Origin: Bacillota bacterium
GTDB lineage: Bacteria; Bacillota; Limnochordia; Darwinibacteriales; Darwinibacteriaceae
DNA length: 42,095 bases
NCBI GenBank assembly: GCA_012518735.1
Contig: JAAYRO010000148.1
Location: forward strand, 1 to 42,095
Direction: 5' to 3'
This document shows positions 30,732 to 38,794 of the stretch, piece by piece. The notes under the pieces were generated by a model, which saw nothing but the letters and a program-made list of their open reading frames with translations, made no database searches and was not told the DNA's origin. The translations under genes were made by a program, and so were the position numbers. Numbering within the stretch: position 1 is the first letter of the stretch; every line of letters begins with the position of its first letter.

Positions 30732-32388
30732 AATCGTTATTTCATCACTGTTAAACCAAGTCCAGGTAGGTATCGTTGAGGATGGCCGCTTAGTGGAGTT
30801 TTACCTAGAGCGGACTCTTGGAGAACGTTCTGTTGGAAACATATATAAAGGGCGCGTTGAGAATGTACTGCCTGGCATGGCTGCTGCCTTTGTTGATATT
30901 GGTGTTGGTAAGAATGCTTTTTTATATGTTGCCGATCTTCCTGATCGCACGAAAGATCAATCAGTAGAAGACGTGCTTCGAGTTGGTGAATCTATTGTTG
31001 TCCAGGTAGCGAAGGAATCACTGGGAAGTAAGGGCCCTAGAGTGACAGCAAATATTACATTACCAGGTCGCTATTTGGTTCTGCTTCCATTAGAGGAGCA
31101 TTTGGGAATTTCCCGTCAGATTGTTGATGAAGAGGAGCGAGAGCGTCTCCGGGCAATGGCTCAAGAAATTCGGCCTTCGCAGATGGGACTTATTGTTCGT
31201 ACAGTAGCTCAGGGATGCTCCCAAGAAGAATTAGATCATGATCTGCACCTATTGTTGAGTGAATGGAAACGAATTTCCTCTAAAGGAAAAAAAGGGTCAG
31301 CTCCAACCCTTCTGTATCAGGACCACGATTTGGTCCATAGAGTACTGCGGGACTATCTAACAATGGATGTAACAAAGATTATTGTGGATCGACCTGAGTT
31401 CTATAAAAAAGTGCTTGATTGGGTAGAAGCCTTCGGGATTCGAAGTCAGGTCATGGTGGAACAATATGAAGGGAAAGTCAGTCTGTTTGACTATTTTGGT
31501 TTGACAAAGGACTTAGAACGAGCACAAAAAAGACGTGTTTGGCTTGACTGCGGAGGTTATTTGGTCTTTGATCAGACTGAAGCGTTAATGAGTATTGACG
31601 TAAATACAGGAAAATATGTAGGTACTAATAATATTGGTGATACAGTATTAAAGACAAATCTCCAAGCAGCCCAAGAAATAGCTTACCAGCTTCGTCTGAG
31701 GAATATTGGCGGCATTATTATTATCGATTTCATTGACATGCAGGATGAAGAGGACCGAGATCTGGTCTTGCAGCATTTAGAAAAGGCTTTAGCACAAGAT
31801 AAGACGAAAACGTATGTCTTAGGCTTTACCCAACTGGGGCTAGTAGAATTAACACGGAAAAAGACTAAGAAAGTCCTTTCTGAGGTACTGGATACAGTCT
31901 GCCCTATGTGCGATGGAAAGGGTAAGGTCCCATCTGATGAAACTATTGCTTTTCGGGTGGCTCAACAAGTGTATTACTCAGCTCTCGAGTCTGATATTGA
32001 GGCCGTTTTGGTTAAGTGTCATCCCGCTGTTGGCGCTCAACTTATTGGGCCCGGTGCTGCCAACTTAGATGATTTAGAGAAAGAAACGGGAAAGACTATC
32101 TATGTTCGTGGTATAGATAATTATGAAAGGGACTGTTTTCAGGTAATATCTGGCAAAGAAGATCGAATTAAGGCACAAGCCTATCCTGTCAGCGTAGGGG
32201 ATCGCATTACAGCTGTAATCGAAGGGGTTCATGCCCATAATGACGAAAATGGGATCGTGCGAGTGGACGGATTTGTGATCGACTGCAGTCAATGCGGGAA
32301 TTTGGTTGGGAAAACAGTGCAGCTTGAAATCACAGATGTGCAGAGAACGTATGCTGTGGCCCGCTTAATCAAAGAGGAGAAGAGTTGA
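30721..32388 (+). CDS. rng: Ribonuclease E/G family endoribonuclease
   Basis: Single-strand-specific endonuclease for rRNA maturation and mRNA decay, 555 residues. An S1 domain covers about 35-120 (VGNIYKGRVENVLPGMAAAFVDIG spans it in part: GNIYKGRVENVLPG). The catalytic Asp pair is Asp293 (SIDVNTG) and Asp336 (IIDFIDM), with the same 43-residue spacing as RNase E. The Zn-link Cys394 and Cys397 (CPMC) supports dimerisation. The ATG at 30721 follows GAGGGG and overlaps the previous stop. There is no long C-terminal scaffold as in E. coli RNase E. Confidence 0.94.
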   Translation: MQRKIVISSLLNQVQVGIVEDGRLVEFYLERTLGERSVGNIYKGRVENVLPGMAAAFVDIGVGKNAFLYVADLPDRTKDQSVEDVLRVGESIVVQVAKESLGSKGPRVTANITLPGRYLVLLPLEEHLGISRQIVDEEERERLRAMAQEIRPSQMGLIVRTVAQGCSQEELDHDLHLLLSEWKRISSKGKKGSAPTLLYQDHDLVHRVLRDYLTMDVTKIIVDRPEFYKKVLDWVEAFGIRSQVMVEQYEGKVSLFDYFGLTKDLERAQKRRVWLDCGGYLVFDQTEALMSIDVNTGKYVGTNNIGDTVLKTNLQAAQEIAYQLRLRNIGGIIIIDFIDMQDEEDRDLVLQHLEKALAQDKTKTYVLGFTQLGLVELTRKKTKKVLSEVLDTVCPMCDGKGKVPSDETIAFRVAQQVYYSALESDIEAVLVKCHPAVGAQLIGPGAANLDDLEKETGKTIYVRGIDNYERDCFQVISGKEDRIKAQAYPVSVGDRITAVIEGVHAHNDENGIVRVDGFVIDCSQCGNLVGKTVQLEITDVQRTYAVARLIKEEKS

Positions 32389-32417
32389 TTGACAGGGTCA
32401 CTGCATGATGTTAAAAT
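32389..32417 (+). promoter_or_regulatory. Strong sigma-A promoter for rplU-prp-rpmA
   Basis: Consensus TTGACA at 32389-32394, exactly 17 bp, then TAAAAT at 32412-32417. It begins 1 bp after the rng stop and drives the ribosomal-protein transcript with a leader of about 140 bases. Confidence 0.88.
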
Positions 32418-32423
32418 GAGTGA

Positions 32424-32556
32424 TGTAGGTTTGTGAGCTTACGCTCACAGCTGAAACCGCTCAGGCCAGGTTTCCTTTAGGACAAGGTTTGTAATTCACC
32501 TTGAAAGTGCTGCTTTGGCAGTGTACCTGTGTTTGGCGAGTCTGAATAAGGAGGTG
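32424..32556 (+). promoter_or_regulatory. Probable ribosomal protein L21 leader RNA
   Basis: A structured untranslated stretch between the promoter and rplU. Hairpins seen: TGTGAGC/GCTCACA (32432-32438 with 32443-32449, TTAC loop), GAAACC/GGTTTC (32453-32458 with 32469-32474) and CTGC/GCAG around a TTTG loop near 32510-32521. L21 leaders that bind L21 for autogenous control are known in Firmicutes. Position and structure fit, but I could not match the consensus by covariance. Confidence 0.5.
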
Positions 32557-32562
32557 GACCGT

Positions 32563-32874
32563 GTGTACGCCGTTGTTGAAACTGGTGGTAAACAATATCG
32601 TGTATCAGAGGGAGATACTATTTTCGTTGAAAAGCTTAATGTAGCTGAAGGTGATGAGGTTACATTAGATAGAGTACTTCTTCTAAATAAGGATGGTAAG
32701 ACCCAGGTTGGAACCCCATATGTTGAAGGGGCAAAGGTTATGGCCAAAGCTGTTAAGCAGGGAAAAGGTAAGAAGATTGTGGTTTTTAAGTATAAGGCCA
32801 AGAAAAACTACCGCAAGAAGACGGGTCATCGACAACCATACACCAAATTGGTGATCGAATCCATTACTGCGTAA
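32563..32874 (+). CDS. rplU: 50S ribosomal protein L21
   Basis: 23S rRNA-binding ribosomal protein, 103 residues as usual. It begins [18 protein letters not shown] and ends with the conserved [14 protein letters not shown] region. The GTG at 32563 has AAGGAGG at 8 bases; the frame open from 32515 would put 16 unrelated residues in front and is rejected. The arrangement rplU-prp-rpmA is conserved across Firmicutes. Confidence 0.97.
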   Translation: MYAVVETGGKQYRVSEGDTIFVEKLNVAEGDEVTLDRVLLLNKDGKTQVGTPYVEGAKVMAKAVKQGKGKKIVVFKYKAKKNYRKKTGHRQPYTKLVIESITA

Positions 32875-32888
32875 GAGATAGGCAGACA

Positions 32889-33221
32889 ATGACTACAGTT
32901 GTTTTTTATAAAACACAAAAGGGGCTTTTGGGTTTTGAAGCTTACGATCATGCTGGTTACGGCTATGAGGGCAGTGATATTGTATGTGCTGCCATATCAG
33001 CTCTAACCCAAACTGCGGTAGTTGGTCTAGAAGAGGTTGTAGGGATTCCCTGTCAGTGGGAAATTGAAGACGGCTCTTTGACTTGTTTTCTCCCTCGAGA
33101 TCTTTCACAGGATCAATGGGTCCAGTCTCAGATTGTGTTACAGACCTTATATAAGGGATTAACTACGATTCGAAAAGATTACGGTGAATATTTATCAATA
33201 AGGGAGGTGCAATCACTGTGA
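32889..33221 (+). CDS. prp: Ribosomal-processing cysteine protease Prp
   Basis: Small cysteine protease (YsxB family) that removes the N-terminal extension of L27. The 110 residues include the catalytic His21 in DHAGYG and Cys33 in [10 protein letters not shown], matching the His/Cys pair of Staphylococcus Prp. Its stop overlaps the rpmA start (GTGA). The linked L27 has the cleavable extension, so enzyme and substrate are encoded together. Confidence 0.94.
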   Translation: MTTVVFYKTQKGLLGFEAYDHAGYGYEGSDIVCAAISALTQTAVVGLEEVVGIPCQWEIEDGSLTCFLPRDLSQDQWVQSQIVLQTLYKGLTTIRKDYGEYLSIREVQSL

Positions 33222-33505
33222 GAATTAATCTACAATTGTTTGCGACGAAAAAGGGTGGCGGCAGCACTAAGAATGGTCGGGATTCAGCTGCTAAACGCCT
33301 AGGCGTGAAAAGACATGATGGGCAGTTCGTAACGGCTGGAAGTATCCTGGTCAGACAACGAGGAACCAAAATTCGACCGGGCGTGAACGTTGGTATTGGC
33401 AGTGATGATACCCTTTTTGCTTTGGCGGACGGCTATGTTTCGTTTGAACGTCAAGGAAAGAAGAGTAAAGTAGTTAGCATTGTAACGGAAGCTGCCACTG
33501 CTTAA
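33218..33505 (+). CDS. rpmA: 50S ribosomal protein L27 with cleavable N-terminal extension
   Basis: Ribosomal protein near the peptidyl transferase centre, 95 residues. The N-terminus [20 protein letters not shown] carries the Firmicutes extension; Prp cleaves between Phe and Ala of LFATKKG in Staphylococcus (family knowledge), exposing the AxKKGxGS start of the mature protein. GTG start overlapping the prp stop, with GGGAGG upstream. A terminator hairpin follows the stop. Confidence 0.97.
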   Translation: MRINLQLFATKKGGGSTKNGRDSAAKRLGVKRHDGQFVTAGSILVRQRGTKIRPGVNVGIGSDDTLFALADGYVSFERQGKKSKVVSIVTEAATA

Positions 33506-33509
33506 CTGG

Positions 33510-33546
33510 AATCCCTTTTGTGCTTAGGTGCAAAAGGGATTTTTGT
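33510..33546 (+). terminator. Intrinsic terminator between rpmA and obgE
   Basis: AATCCCTTTTG (33510-33520) pairs with CAAAAGGGATT (33531-33541) and runs into a stretch of T residues. The obgE ribosome-binding site follows at once, so obgE probably receives read-through, since I see no separate promoter. Confidence 0.85.
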
Positions 33547-33562
33547 CTAAGGGAGGAACAAT

Positions 33563-34849
33563 ATGTTTATTGATAAAGCCCGCATTTATGTGAAAGCTGG
33601 CGACGGAGGGGATGGAGTCGTTCGCTTTCGTCGCGAAAAATATGTTCCTGCAGGTGGACCTGCTGGTGGAGATGGTGGTCGGGGTGGGAGTATCTACTTC
33701 GAAGTAGATGAAGGACTATCTACTCTTTTTGACTTTCGATATCGACGCAAATATGTGGCTAAAAATGGTGAATCTGGTCAATCTAAGAACATGGCTGGCA
33801 AAGATGCACCGGATGTAGTGATTAAAGTACCTCCTGGAACCCTCGTTAAGTGTGACGAGACAGGGGAGTTATTGGTCGATCTGACTGAACCCGGTCAACG
33901 GGTGTTAGTGTTGCCTGGTGGAAGAGGAGGAAGGGGTAACAGTCGTTTTGTCACACCTACACGACAGGCACCGGCTTTTGCTGAACGTGGTGAACCAGGT
34001 GAGGCATTGTGGTTAGACCTAGAGCTAAAGCTGTTGGCTGACGTTGGCTTGGTCGGATACCCCAACGCAGGAAAATCTACTCTGCTATCGGTTGTATCCG
34101 CGGCCAAACCTAAGGTGGCTAATTATCCATTTACGACTTTAACACCTAATTTGGGAGTTGTATCCTTGGAGCCAGGCAGTTCGTTTGTGATTGCTGATGT
34201 TCCTGGGTTGATTGAAGGGGCACATCAAGGTGTTGGTTTAGGGATGGAGTTTCTGCGTCATATTGAAAGAACGCGAGTAATTGTTCATATTGTAGACGCT
34301 GCTGGCGTCGATGGTCGAGATCCTGTAGAGGATTATTACAAGATAAATCGGGAGCTCAAATTATATAGTGAGGAATTATGGGCCTGTCCCCAATTTGTGG
34401 TGGCCAACAAGGTTGACTTACCGGAAGCACAGGATAATATTTCACGTTTACGCGCTGCAGCCCAAGAGGATGAACGGGACTTCTATGCAATCTCTGCTGC
34501 AACGGGTCAGGGAACTAAAGAATTAATGCACACAGTGGGTCATTTAGTATTTCAGCTAAAGCAGAAGGACCCTGTGGTCGAAGTTGTTGATAAGATCGTT
34601 GTACCTAGAAAACAGGAGCCTTCTCCTGTAGACGATTTTAGTATTACTAAAGACAATAACGACTATGTGGTGGAAGGTGCTGGATTAGAACGTCTGATGC
34701 GGCGTTTGGACCTAAACAATGAAGAAGCTATCGCGTATTTGCTCAATCTCTTTGAAAAAATTGGTTTGAACAAAGCATTGGCTGATTTAGGAGTTCCAGA
34801 AGGGGCCACCGTCAGAGTTGGAGAATTAGAATTCGAATACATGGAATGA
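33563..34849 (+). CDS. obgE: GTPase Obg/CgtA
   Basis: Ribosome-associated GTPase involved in 50S assembly, stress response and sporulation initiation. The 428 residues comprise a glycine-rich Obg fold at 1-158 (VKAGDGGDGVVRFRREK), a G domain with G1 at 165-173 (GYPNAGKST), G3 DVPGLIEGA and G4 NKVD, and a C-terminal OCT domain at about 350-428. GGGAGG precedes the ATG at about 6 bases. It sits after rpmA as in Bacillus, but spo0B is not between them. Confidence 0.97.
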   Translation: MFIDKARIYVKAGDGGDGVVRFRREKYVPAGGPAGGDGGRGGSIYFEVDEGLSTLFDFRYRRKYVAKNGESGQSKNMAGKDAPDVVIKVPPGTLVKCDETGELLVDLTEPGQRVLVLPGGRGGRGNSRFVTPTRQAPAFAERGEPGEALWLDLELKLLADVGLVGYPNAGKSTLLSVVSAAKPKVANYPFTTLTPNLGVVSLEPGSSFVIADVPGLIEGAHQGVGLGMEFLRHIERTRVIVHIVDAAGVDGRDPVEDYYKINRELKLYSEELWACPQFVVANKVDLPEAQDNISRLRAAAQEDERDFYAISAATGQGTKELMHTVGHLVFQLKQKDPVVEVVDKIVVPRKQEPSPVDDFSITKDNNDYVVEGAGLERLMRRLDLNNEEAIAYLLNLFEKIGLNKALADLGVPEGATVRVGELEFEYME

Positions 34850-34858
34850 GGTAGCAGG

Positions 34859-35149
34859 ATGTTAACAAGTAAACAAAGAGCTTATTTACGATCATTGGGA
34901 AACGAACTAGAGCCAGTTTTCCAGATCGGTAAGGGTGGTCTGTCTGATGAGCTGATTAATCAATTAGATGCTGTACTGGAAGCGAGGGAACTCATTAAGG
35001 TACGGGTCCTAAAGAACTGCCTGCAGGAATCAGATGACTTAGCAGAAATTATAGCTCAAGAATTAGATTGTGATGTCGTACAGAAAATAGGCAGGAATTT
35101 CCTGTTATATCGCGAGGCTGTTGAGGATCCTCAGATTGAATTGCCCTGA
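34859..35149 (+). CDS. yhbY: YhbY-family ribosome assembly RNA-binding protein (CRM domain)
   Basis: A 96-residue CRM-domain protein associated with pre-50S particles. The start LTSKQRAYLRSLGNEL, the FQIGKGGLSDELI loop (GxxG-type RNA contact) and ELIKVRVLKN are characteristic. It starts 9 bp after obgE and leads into nadD, the same order as yqeI-yqeJ in Bacillus. Confidence 0.93.
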   Translation: MLTSKQRAYLRSLGNELEPVFQIGKGGLSDELINQLDAVLEARELIKVRVLKNCLQESDDLAEIIAQELDCDVVQKIGRNFLLYREAVEDPQIELP

Positions 35150-35163
35150 AGGAGTAGACTGTA

Positions 35164-35781
35164 ATGAGTGGGAAAATTAACAAATTGGGGATTATGGGAG
35201 GTACATTCGATCCAGTTCACTATGGACACCTTGTTACAGCTGAAGGAGCGCGCTGTGAGTTTGGACTAGATCAAGTGCTGTTTATGCCGTCAGGATCACC
35301 GCCCCATAAGGATCTTAGGGAAGTCACTTCTGCCGAGCATCGGTATATGATGACGGTTCTTGCTACACTAACGAATCCTTATTTTGAAGTATCTCGTATT
35401 GATATTGATCGGGAAGGTGTAAGCTACACAATAGATACATTACGGATTTTGCGAGAACAATATGGACCAGATACAGAGCTCTTCTTTATTACGGGAGCCG
35501 ATGTAATGTTCGAAATCGTCAACTGGAAAGATTCGGAGAAACTTCTGCAGATTGCCCATTTTGTTGCTGCAACACGTCCAGGTTTCTCTTTGGACGATAT
35601 TCCAAGCCAGGCCCGGGAATGGGCCAGCCGTCATAAGGATAGGTTTCACGTATTTCGGGTGCCAGCGATGGCCATTTCATCAACGAACATTAGGAAAAGA
35701 GTCAGTATGGGACATTCTATTCGTTATCTTGTACCAGAGCAAGTGGACTATTACATCCGTCGCAATAAACTCTATGGATAG
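35164..35781 (+). CDS. nadD: Nicotinate-nucleotide adenylyltransferase
   Basis: Converts nicotinate mononucleotide and ATP to deamido-NAD in NAD synthesis. The 205 residues include the nucleotidyltransferase motif GGTFDPVHYGH at the N-terminus and ISSTNIRKR near the C-terminus. GAAGGAG precedes the ATG at 8 bases. The usual next gene yqeK is missing; a LytR-CpsA-Psr gene follows. Confidence 0.95.
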   Translation: MSGKINKLGIMGGTFDPVHYGHLVTAEGARCEFGLDQVLFMPSGSPPHKDLREVTSAEHRYMMTVLATLTNPYFEVSRIDIDREGVSYTIDTLRILREQYGPDTELFFITGADVMFEIVNWKDSEKLLQIAHFVAATRPGFSLDDIPSQAREWASRHKDRFHVFRVPAMAISSTNIRKRVSMGHSIRYLVPEQVDYYIRRNKLYG

Positions 35782-35819
35782 ATGGTACCCCTAATAAAAA
35801 ATCTCATTACGAATCAATA

Positions 35820-35828
35820 TGGTACAAT
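35820..35828 (+). promoter_or_regulatory. Possible extended -10 promoter for the LCP gene
   Basis: TGG directly before TACAAT (35823-35828) makes an extended -10 element 22 bp before the chosen ATG. No good -35 hexamer is present. Confidence 0.45.
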
Positions 35829-35850
35829 GATTGGGGGAAGGGGGGTCAGC

Positions 35851-37128
35851 ATGCTTTCACCTGAAGAAGTTCAACAAAGAAAAGAAGCTTTGGAAAAACG
35901 TCGTGAACTCAAACGAAAATATCGGCGCAGACAGATCATTATGTATTCCATTATTGCTGTAATCGGTATTATATTAATGATAATGTCAGCTCGATACAGC
36001 TATAAGCGCAGTCTAGAATTGGAGCCACTCAGTCAGGCCCCCTTGGAGGACAGCCGGCTCAATATTTTATTTTTGGGTACAGATGAGAAGACCACTGCTA
36101 ATGTGCGTGCTGATACAATTATGCTTATTTCTATCGACTCCAAGACAGGCGAGGCAGGAGTATTGTCTATTCCTCGAGATACAAGGGTGTGGATTGAGTC
36201 GAAGGAGCGATGGGATCGAATTAACGCCACATTTGCACATGGTGGTCCTGCCCTTGCTATGGAGGCAGTGTCATCTCTGTTAAACGTACCCATTAAGTAC
36301 TATGTGCACACAGACTTTGATGGATTCAAGGAGATTGTTGATATCCTTGGTGGGGTAGAAATTGATATTGCTCATGAGATGTACTATGAAGATAAGGCAC
36401 AGGATTTACTCATTCACCTCCATCCTGGTCTACAAGTTCTGGACGGGGAAAAAGCGCTCCAGTATGTCCGCTATCGTGATCGCTTAGGAGATATAGCTCT
36501 GGTAGATCCTTTTGGTAACGAATATGGCGGTCGTGTAGAACGACAGCGGATGTTCTTTGAGGCATTAGTTGATAAACTGCTCAGTGCATCAACTGTTCCA
36601 AGACTGCCTCGGTTAATTAGTCAATCGTTCAGTATTGTGGATACGAATTTACCATGGAGTGAGGTTATAGGACTGACACTGGCAGGTTCTCGATTCTCTG
36701 CAGACAAGGTTAAGACAGCCGTACTTCCTGGGAACAGCGAAGTTGTTAATGGTGCTTGGTACTGGATCATGAATGAAGCGAAGGCTAAGCCAATCTTAGA
36801 TTCGTTAGTATGGGGAAAACCTGAACCGTTGAAGTTGACAGTTCTCAATGGTAATGGTCGGGCAGGATTAGCTCAAGAAGTAGCTAACGTATTAAGAAAC
36901 AAGGGGTACGATGTGGTCTCCCTTGGCAATGCAGAGCATTTTAACTTTTCCGAAACTCAGATTGTGGTATCTGCTGACAATGCAGAACGAGTTCAGGATT
37001 TAGCTGCAGATTTAGGTGCTGTAGTATTGGTGGATGATGGTATACGTCACGATTATTCATTAGGCTCGAGTGTAACTATCATTATTGGTCAAGATTTTAG
37101 TATAGAGAATAGGAGTGTGGAGATTTGA
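35851..37128 (+). CDS. LytR-CpsA-Psr (LCP) family protein
   Basis: Probable phosphotransferase that attaches anionic glycopolymers to peptidoglycan on the outer membrane face. The 425 residues comprise a basic cytoplasmic segment, a transmembrane helix at about 28-50, an LCP domain at about 80-270 with DTIMLISID, SIPRDTRV, RINATFAHGG and VRYRDRLGD, and a C-terminal LytR_C domain at about 325-400 (LTVLNGNGRAGLAQEVA). The ATG at 35851 follows AAGGGGGG at about 6 bases and is preferred to the ATG at 35782. The stop overlaps the rsfS start. Confidence 0.9.
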   Translation: MLSPEEVQQRKEALEKRRELKRKYRRRQIIMYSIIAVIGIILMIMSARYSYKRSLELEPLSQAPLEDSRLNILFLGTDEKTTANVRADTIMLISIDSKTGEAGVLSIPRDTRVWIESKERWDRINATFAHGGPALAMEAVSSLLNVPIKYYVHTDFDGFKEIVDILGGVEIDIAHEMYYEDKAQDLLIHLHPGLQVLDGEKALQYVRYRDRLGDIALVDPFGNEYGGRVERQRMFFEALVDKLLSASTVPRLPRLISQSFSIVDTNLPWSEVIGLTLAGSRFSADKVKTAVLPGNSEVVNGAWYWIMNEAKAKPILDSLVWGKPEPLKLTVLNGNGRAGLAQEVANVLRNKGYDVVSLGNAEHFNFSETQIVVSADNAERVQDLAADLGAVVLVDDGIRHDYSLGSSVTIIIGQDFSIENRSVEI

Positions 37129-37475
37129 CAATAACTAGCGCCCAGAGGATTGCGATTGCTGCTGCCCAGGCCGCATCAGACAAAAAGGCTGAGGATATTC
37201 AGATTTTGAAAATGCCTGCTGTAATGGTAGACACGGATTACTTCGTAATCTGCAGTGCCAGTACCTATGTGCAGATTAGAGCCATTGTCAGTGCGGTGAT
37301 TGCAGAACTTGAAGAGATGAATCTCTCTCTACTTCGGCATGAGGGTAGAGGTAATAACAATTGGGTGCTTTTGGATTACGGGGATGTGGTGGTACACGTC
37401 TTTCTTGAGGAAGATCGGCGCTATTATGATTTGGAGAAACTGTGGGCCGATGCAGAAAGGGTACCATTTGAATGA
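37125..37475 (+). CDS. rsfS: Ribosome silencing factor RsfS
   Basis: Binds L14 on the 50S subunit and blocks subunit joining during starvation. The 116 residues include the family signature DYFVICSASTYVQIRAI and HEGRGNNNWVLLDYGDVVVHVF. TTG start overlapping the LCP stop, with AGGAG at 9 bases. It overlaps the methyltransferase gene by 4 bases, as yqeL-yqeM do in Bacillus. Confidence 0.94.
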   Translation: MTITSAQRIAIAAAQAASDKKAEDIQILKMPAVMVDTDYFVICSASTYVQIRAIVSAVIAELEEMNLSLLRHEGRGNNNWVLLDYGDVVVHVFLEEDRRYYDLEKLWADAERVPFE

Positions 37476-38221
37476 AACCTGCCTATACGTATTTGGCTCA
37501 GTTTTATGATCAGCTTATGGATCAAGACTACGAGCAGTGGTGCGCCTATCTGATCGCTCTATGGGAAAAACATGGTCTGAATCCCCGTACTATTCTGGAG
37601 CTGGGATGCGGCACGGGCAGTCTAACAATCCCCTTAGGACTACAGGGATATTCGGTGACCGGGGTAGATATTTCTGCTGAGATGGTGGAAATCGCTATAG
37701 ATAAAGCAAGAGGTCTAGGAAGCAATATTTCTTTTATTATTCAAGACATGCAGTGCTTGGATCTTGGCGGGCAGACCTTTGATGCAGCTGTGAGTACGTG
37801 TGATGCAGTGAACTACCTGACGGATTTTCCCACTCTCATACGTACGTTTGAAGCGGTGTATCGTCATTTGACTCCTGGAGGATTGTTCTTATTTGATCTC
37901 AATTCAGAGTTCAAACTAAGAAAAATATACGGGGATCGTTCCTTTGCTGAATATATGGATGATTTTGCATATTTCTGGGATAATACCTATGATGCAGCGG
38001 AAGATGTCTGCCAGATGGAGCTTGTATTTTTCATTCCAATCGGAGACGGACTTTATCGAAAAGTCACAGAAAAGCATCAGCAGAAACTTTGGCGTTCACC
38101 ACAGATAATGGAAATAGCAGAGCAAACAGGCTTTGATGTATTAGGGTGTTACGATTTTATGACAGACCAAGAGTTATCAAGCCATAGTGAACGTTGGCAG
38201 TTTGTGCTGAAACGATTATAG
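37472..38221 (+). CDS. Class I SAM-dependent methyltransferase (YqeM-like)
   Basis: A 249-residue methyltransferase of unknown substrate. The SAM-binding motif I LELGCGTGS is at 42-50, followed by GVDISAEMVEIA, QDMQCLDL and CDAVNYL. The start YTYLAQFYDQLMDQDYEQW and the downstream position of rsfS match Bacillus YqeM. Translation overlaps rsfS. A strong terminator follows, ending the operon. Confidence 0.88.
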   Translation: MKPAYTYLAQFYDQLMDQDYEQWCAYLIALWEKHGLNPRTILELGCGTGSLTIPLGLQGYSVTGVDISAEMVEIAIDKARGLGSNISFIIQDMQCLDLGGQTFDAAVSTCDAVNYLTDFPTLIRTFEAVYRHLTPGGLFLFDLNSEFKLRKIYGDRSFAEYMDDFAYFWDNTYDAAEDVCQMELVFFIPIGDGLYRKVTEKHQQKLWRSPQIMEIAEQTGFDVLGCYDFMTDQELSSHSERWQFVLKRL

Positions 38222-38226
38222 TAGGA

Positions 38227-38262
38227 GAAGAAGCACTTCTTGTAAGGAGTGCTTCTTTTTTT
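38227..38262 (+). terminator. Intrinsic terminator after the yqeM-like gene
   Basis: AGAAGCACT (38229-38237) pairs with AGTGCTTCT (38248-38256), followed by six further T residues. It closes the obgE-to-methyltransferase transcript. Confidence 0.92.
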
Positions 38263-38281
38263 GGCGCCATAACCAAGGGAT

Positions 38282-38314
38282 GAAAAAGGCGCTGGATAAA
38301 GCTACCCAGCGCCT
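38282..38314 (-). terminator. Intrinsic terminator of the SASP gene
   Basis: AGGCGCTGG (38287-38295) and CCAGCGCCT (38306-38314) form a 9 bp GC-rich stem. Read on the - strand it is followed by a run of T residues, so it terminates the SASP transcript coming from the right. Confidence 0.9.
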
Positions 38315-38320
38315 ACCTTC

Positions 38321-38584
38321 CTAAAACATACGAAAACCCTCTGTCATTCCGCTTGTTGAAGAACTCTGCTTCCGAATCAGTTCCTGTTCAGCAGCGGCGA
38401 TCATTCGTCTGACCATGTGTCCTCCGACAGAGCCGCACTCTCGTGACGAGATATTCCCCCAGTATCCAGTTTTGTACTCTGGATTGATCCCTAGTTCTGA
38501 TGCAACTTCGTACTTAAACTGATTTAAGGCATGATAGGCTTGTGGGATAAGCTTTAAATTGCTGCTGCTTGATCCTTGGGCCAT
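38321..38584 (-). CDS. Alpha/beta-type small acid-soluble spore protein
   Basis: DNA-coating spore protein, 87 residues. The germination-protease recognition motif FKYEVASELGI and the DNA-binding segment GYWGNISSRECGSVGGHMVRRMI are clear. AGGTG precedes the ATG at about 5 bases. It is a monocistronic gene on the opposite strand from its neighbours, as usual for SASPs, and is evidence of an endospore former. Confidence 0.95.
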   Translation of the reverse strand: MAQGSSSSNLKLIPQAYHALNQFKYEVASELGINPEYKTGYWGNISSRECGSVGGHMVRRMIAAAEQELIRKQSSSTSGMTEGFRMF

Positions 38585-38616
38585 CTTATCACCTCTCTCA
38601 TTCTAGTATCTGCTGT

Positions 38617-38648
38617 TATGTTACCCTTTTTTATATCCCCTTAATACC
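38617..38648 (-). promoter_or_regulatory. Possible forespore (sigma-F/G) promoter of the SASP gene
   Basis: Read on the - strand, GTATT near 38643-38647 and GGTAACATA (38625-38617) lie about 17 bases apart, partly matching the sigma-F consensus. No better sigma-A promoter is visible upstream of this gene. Weak matches only. Confidence 0.3.
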
Positions 38649-38745
38649 GGTTATTTTTATCCAGGAAGCAAGGTTTTTCGCTCAGCGTTTTTGATTGCTA
38701 GAAGGAAATATGTTGATATAGTGGAATAGTATCTAGTGATGTTCG

Positions 38746-38754
38746 TGATAAAAT
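38746..38754 (+). promoter_or_regulatory. Possible extended -10 promoter for the rnf operon
   Basis: TGA followed by TAAAAT (38749-38754) gives an extended -10 element 41 bp before rnfC, without a clear -35. It is the best candidate in the 210 bp between the divergent SASP and rnfC genes; the rest of that gap shows nothing else notable. Confidence 0.4.
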
Positions 38755-38794
38755 TCCTTAATTCGAGCATTGGGATGTAACGAAAGGGTGAGCC

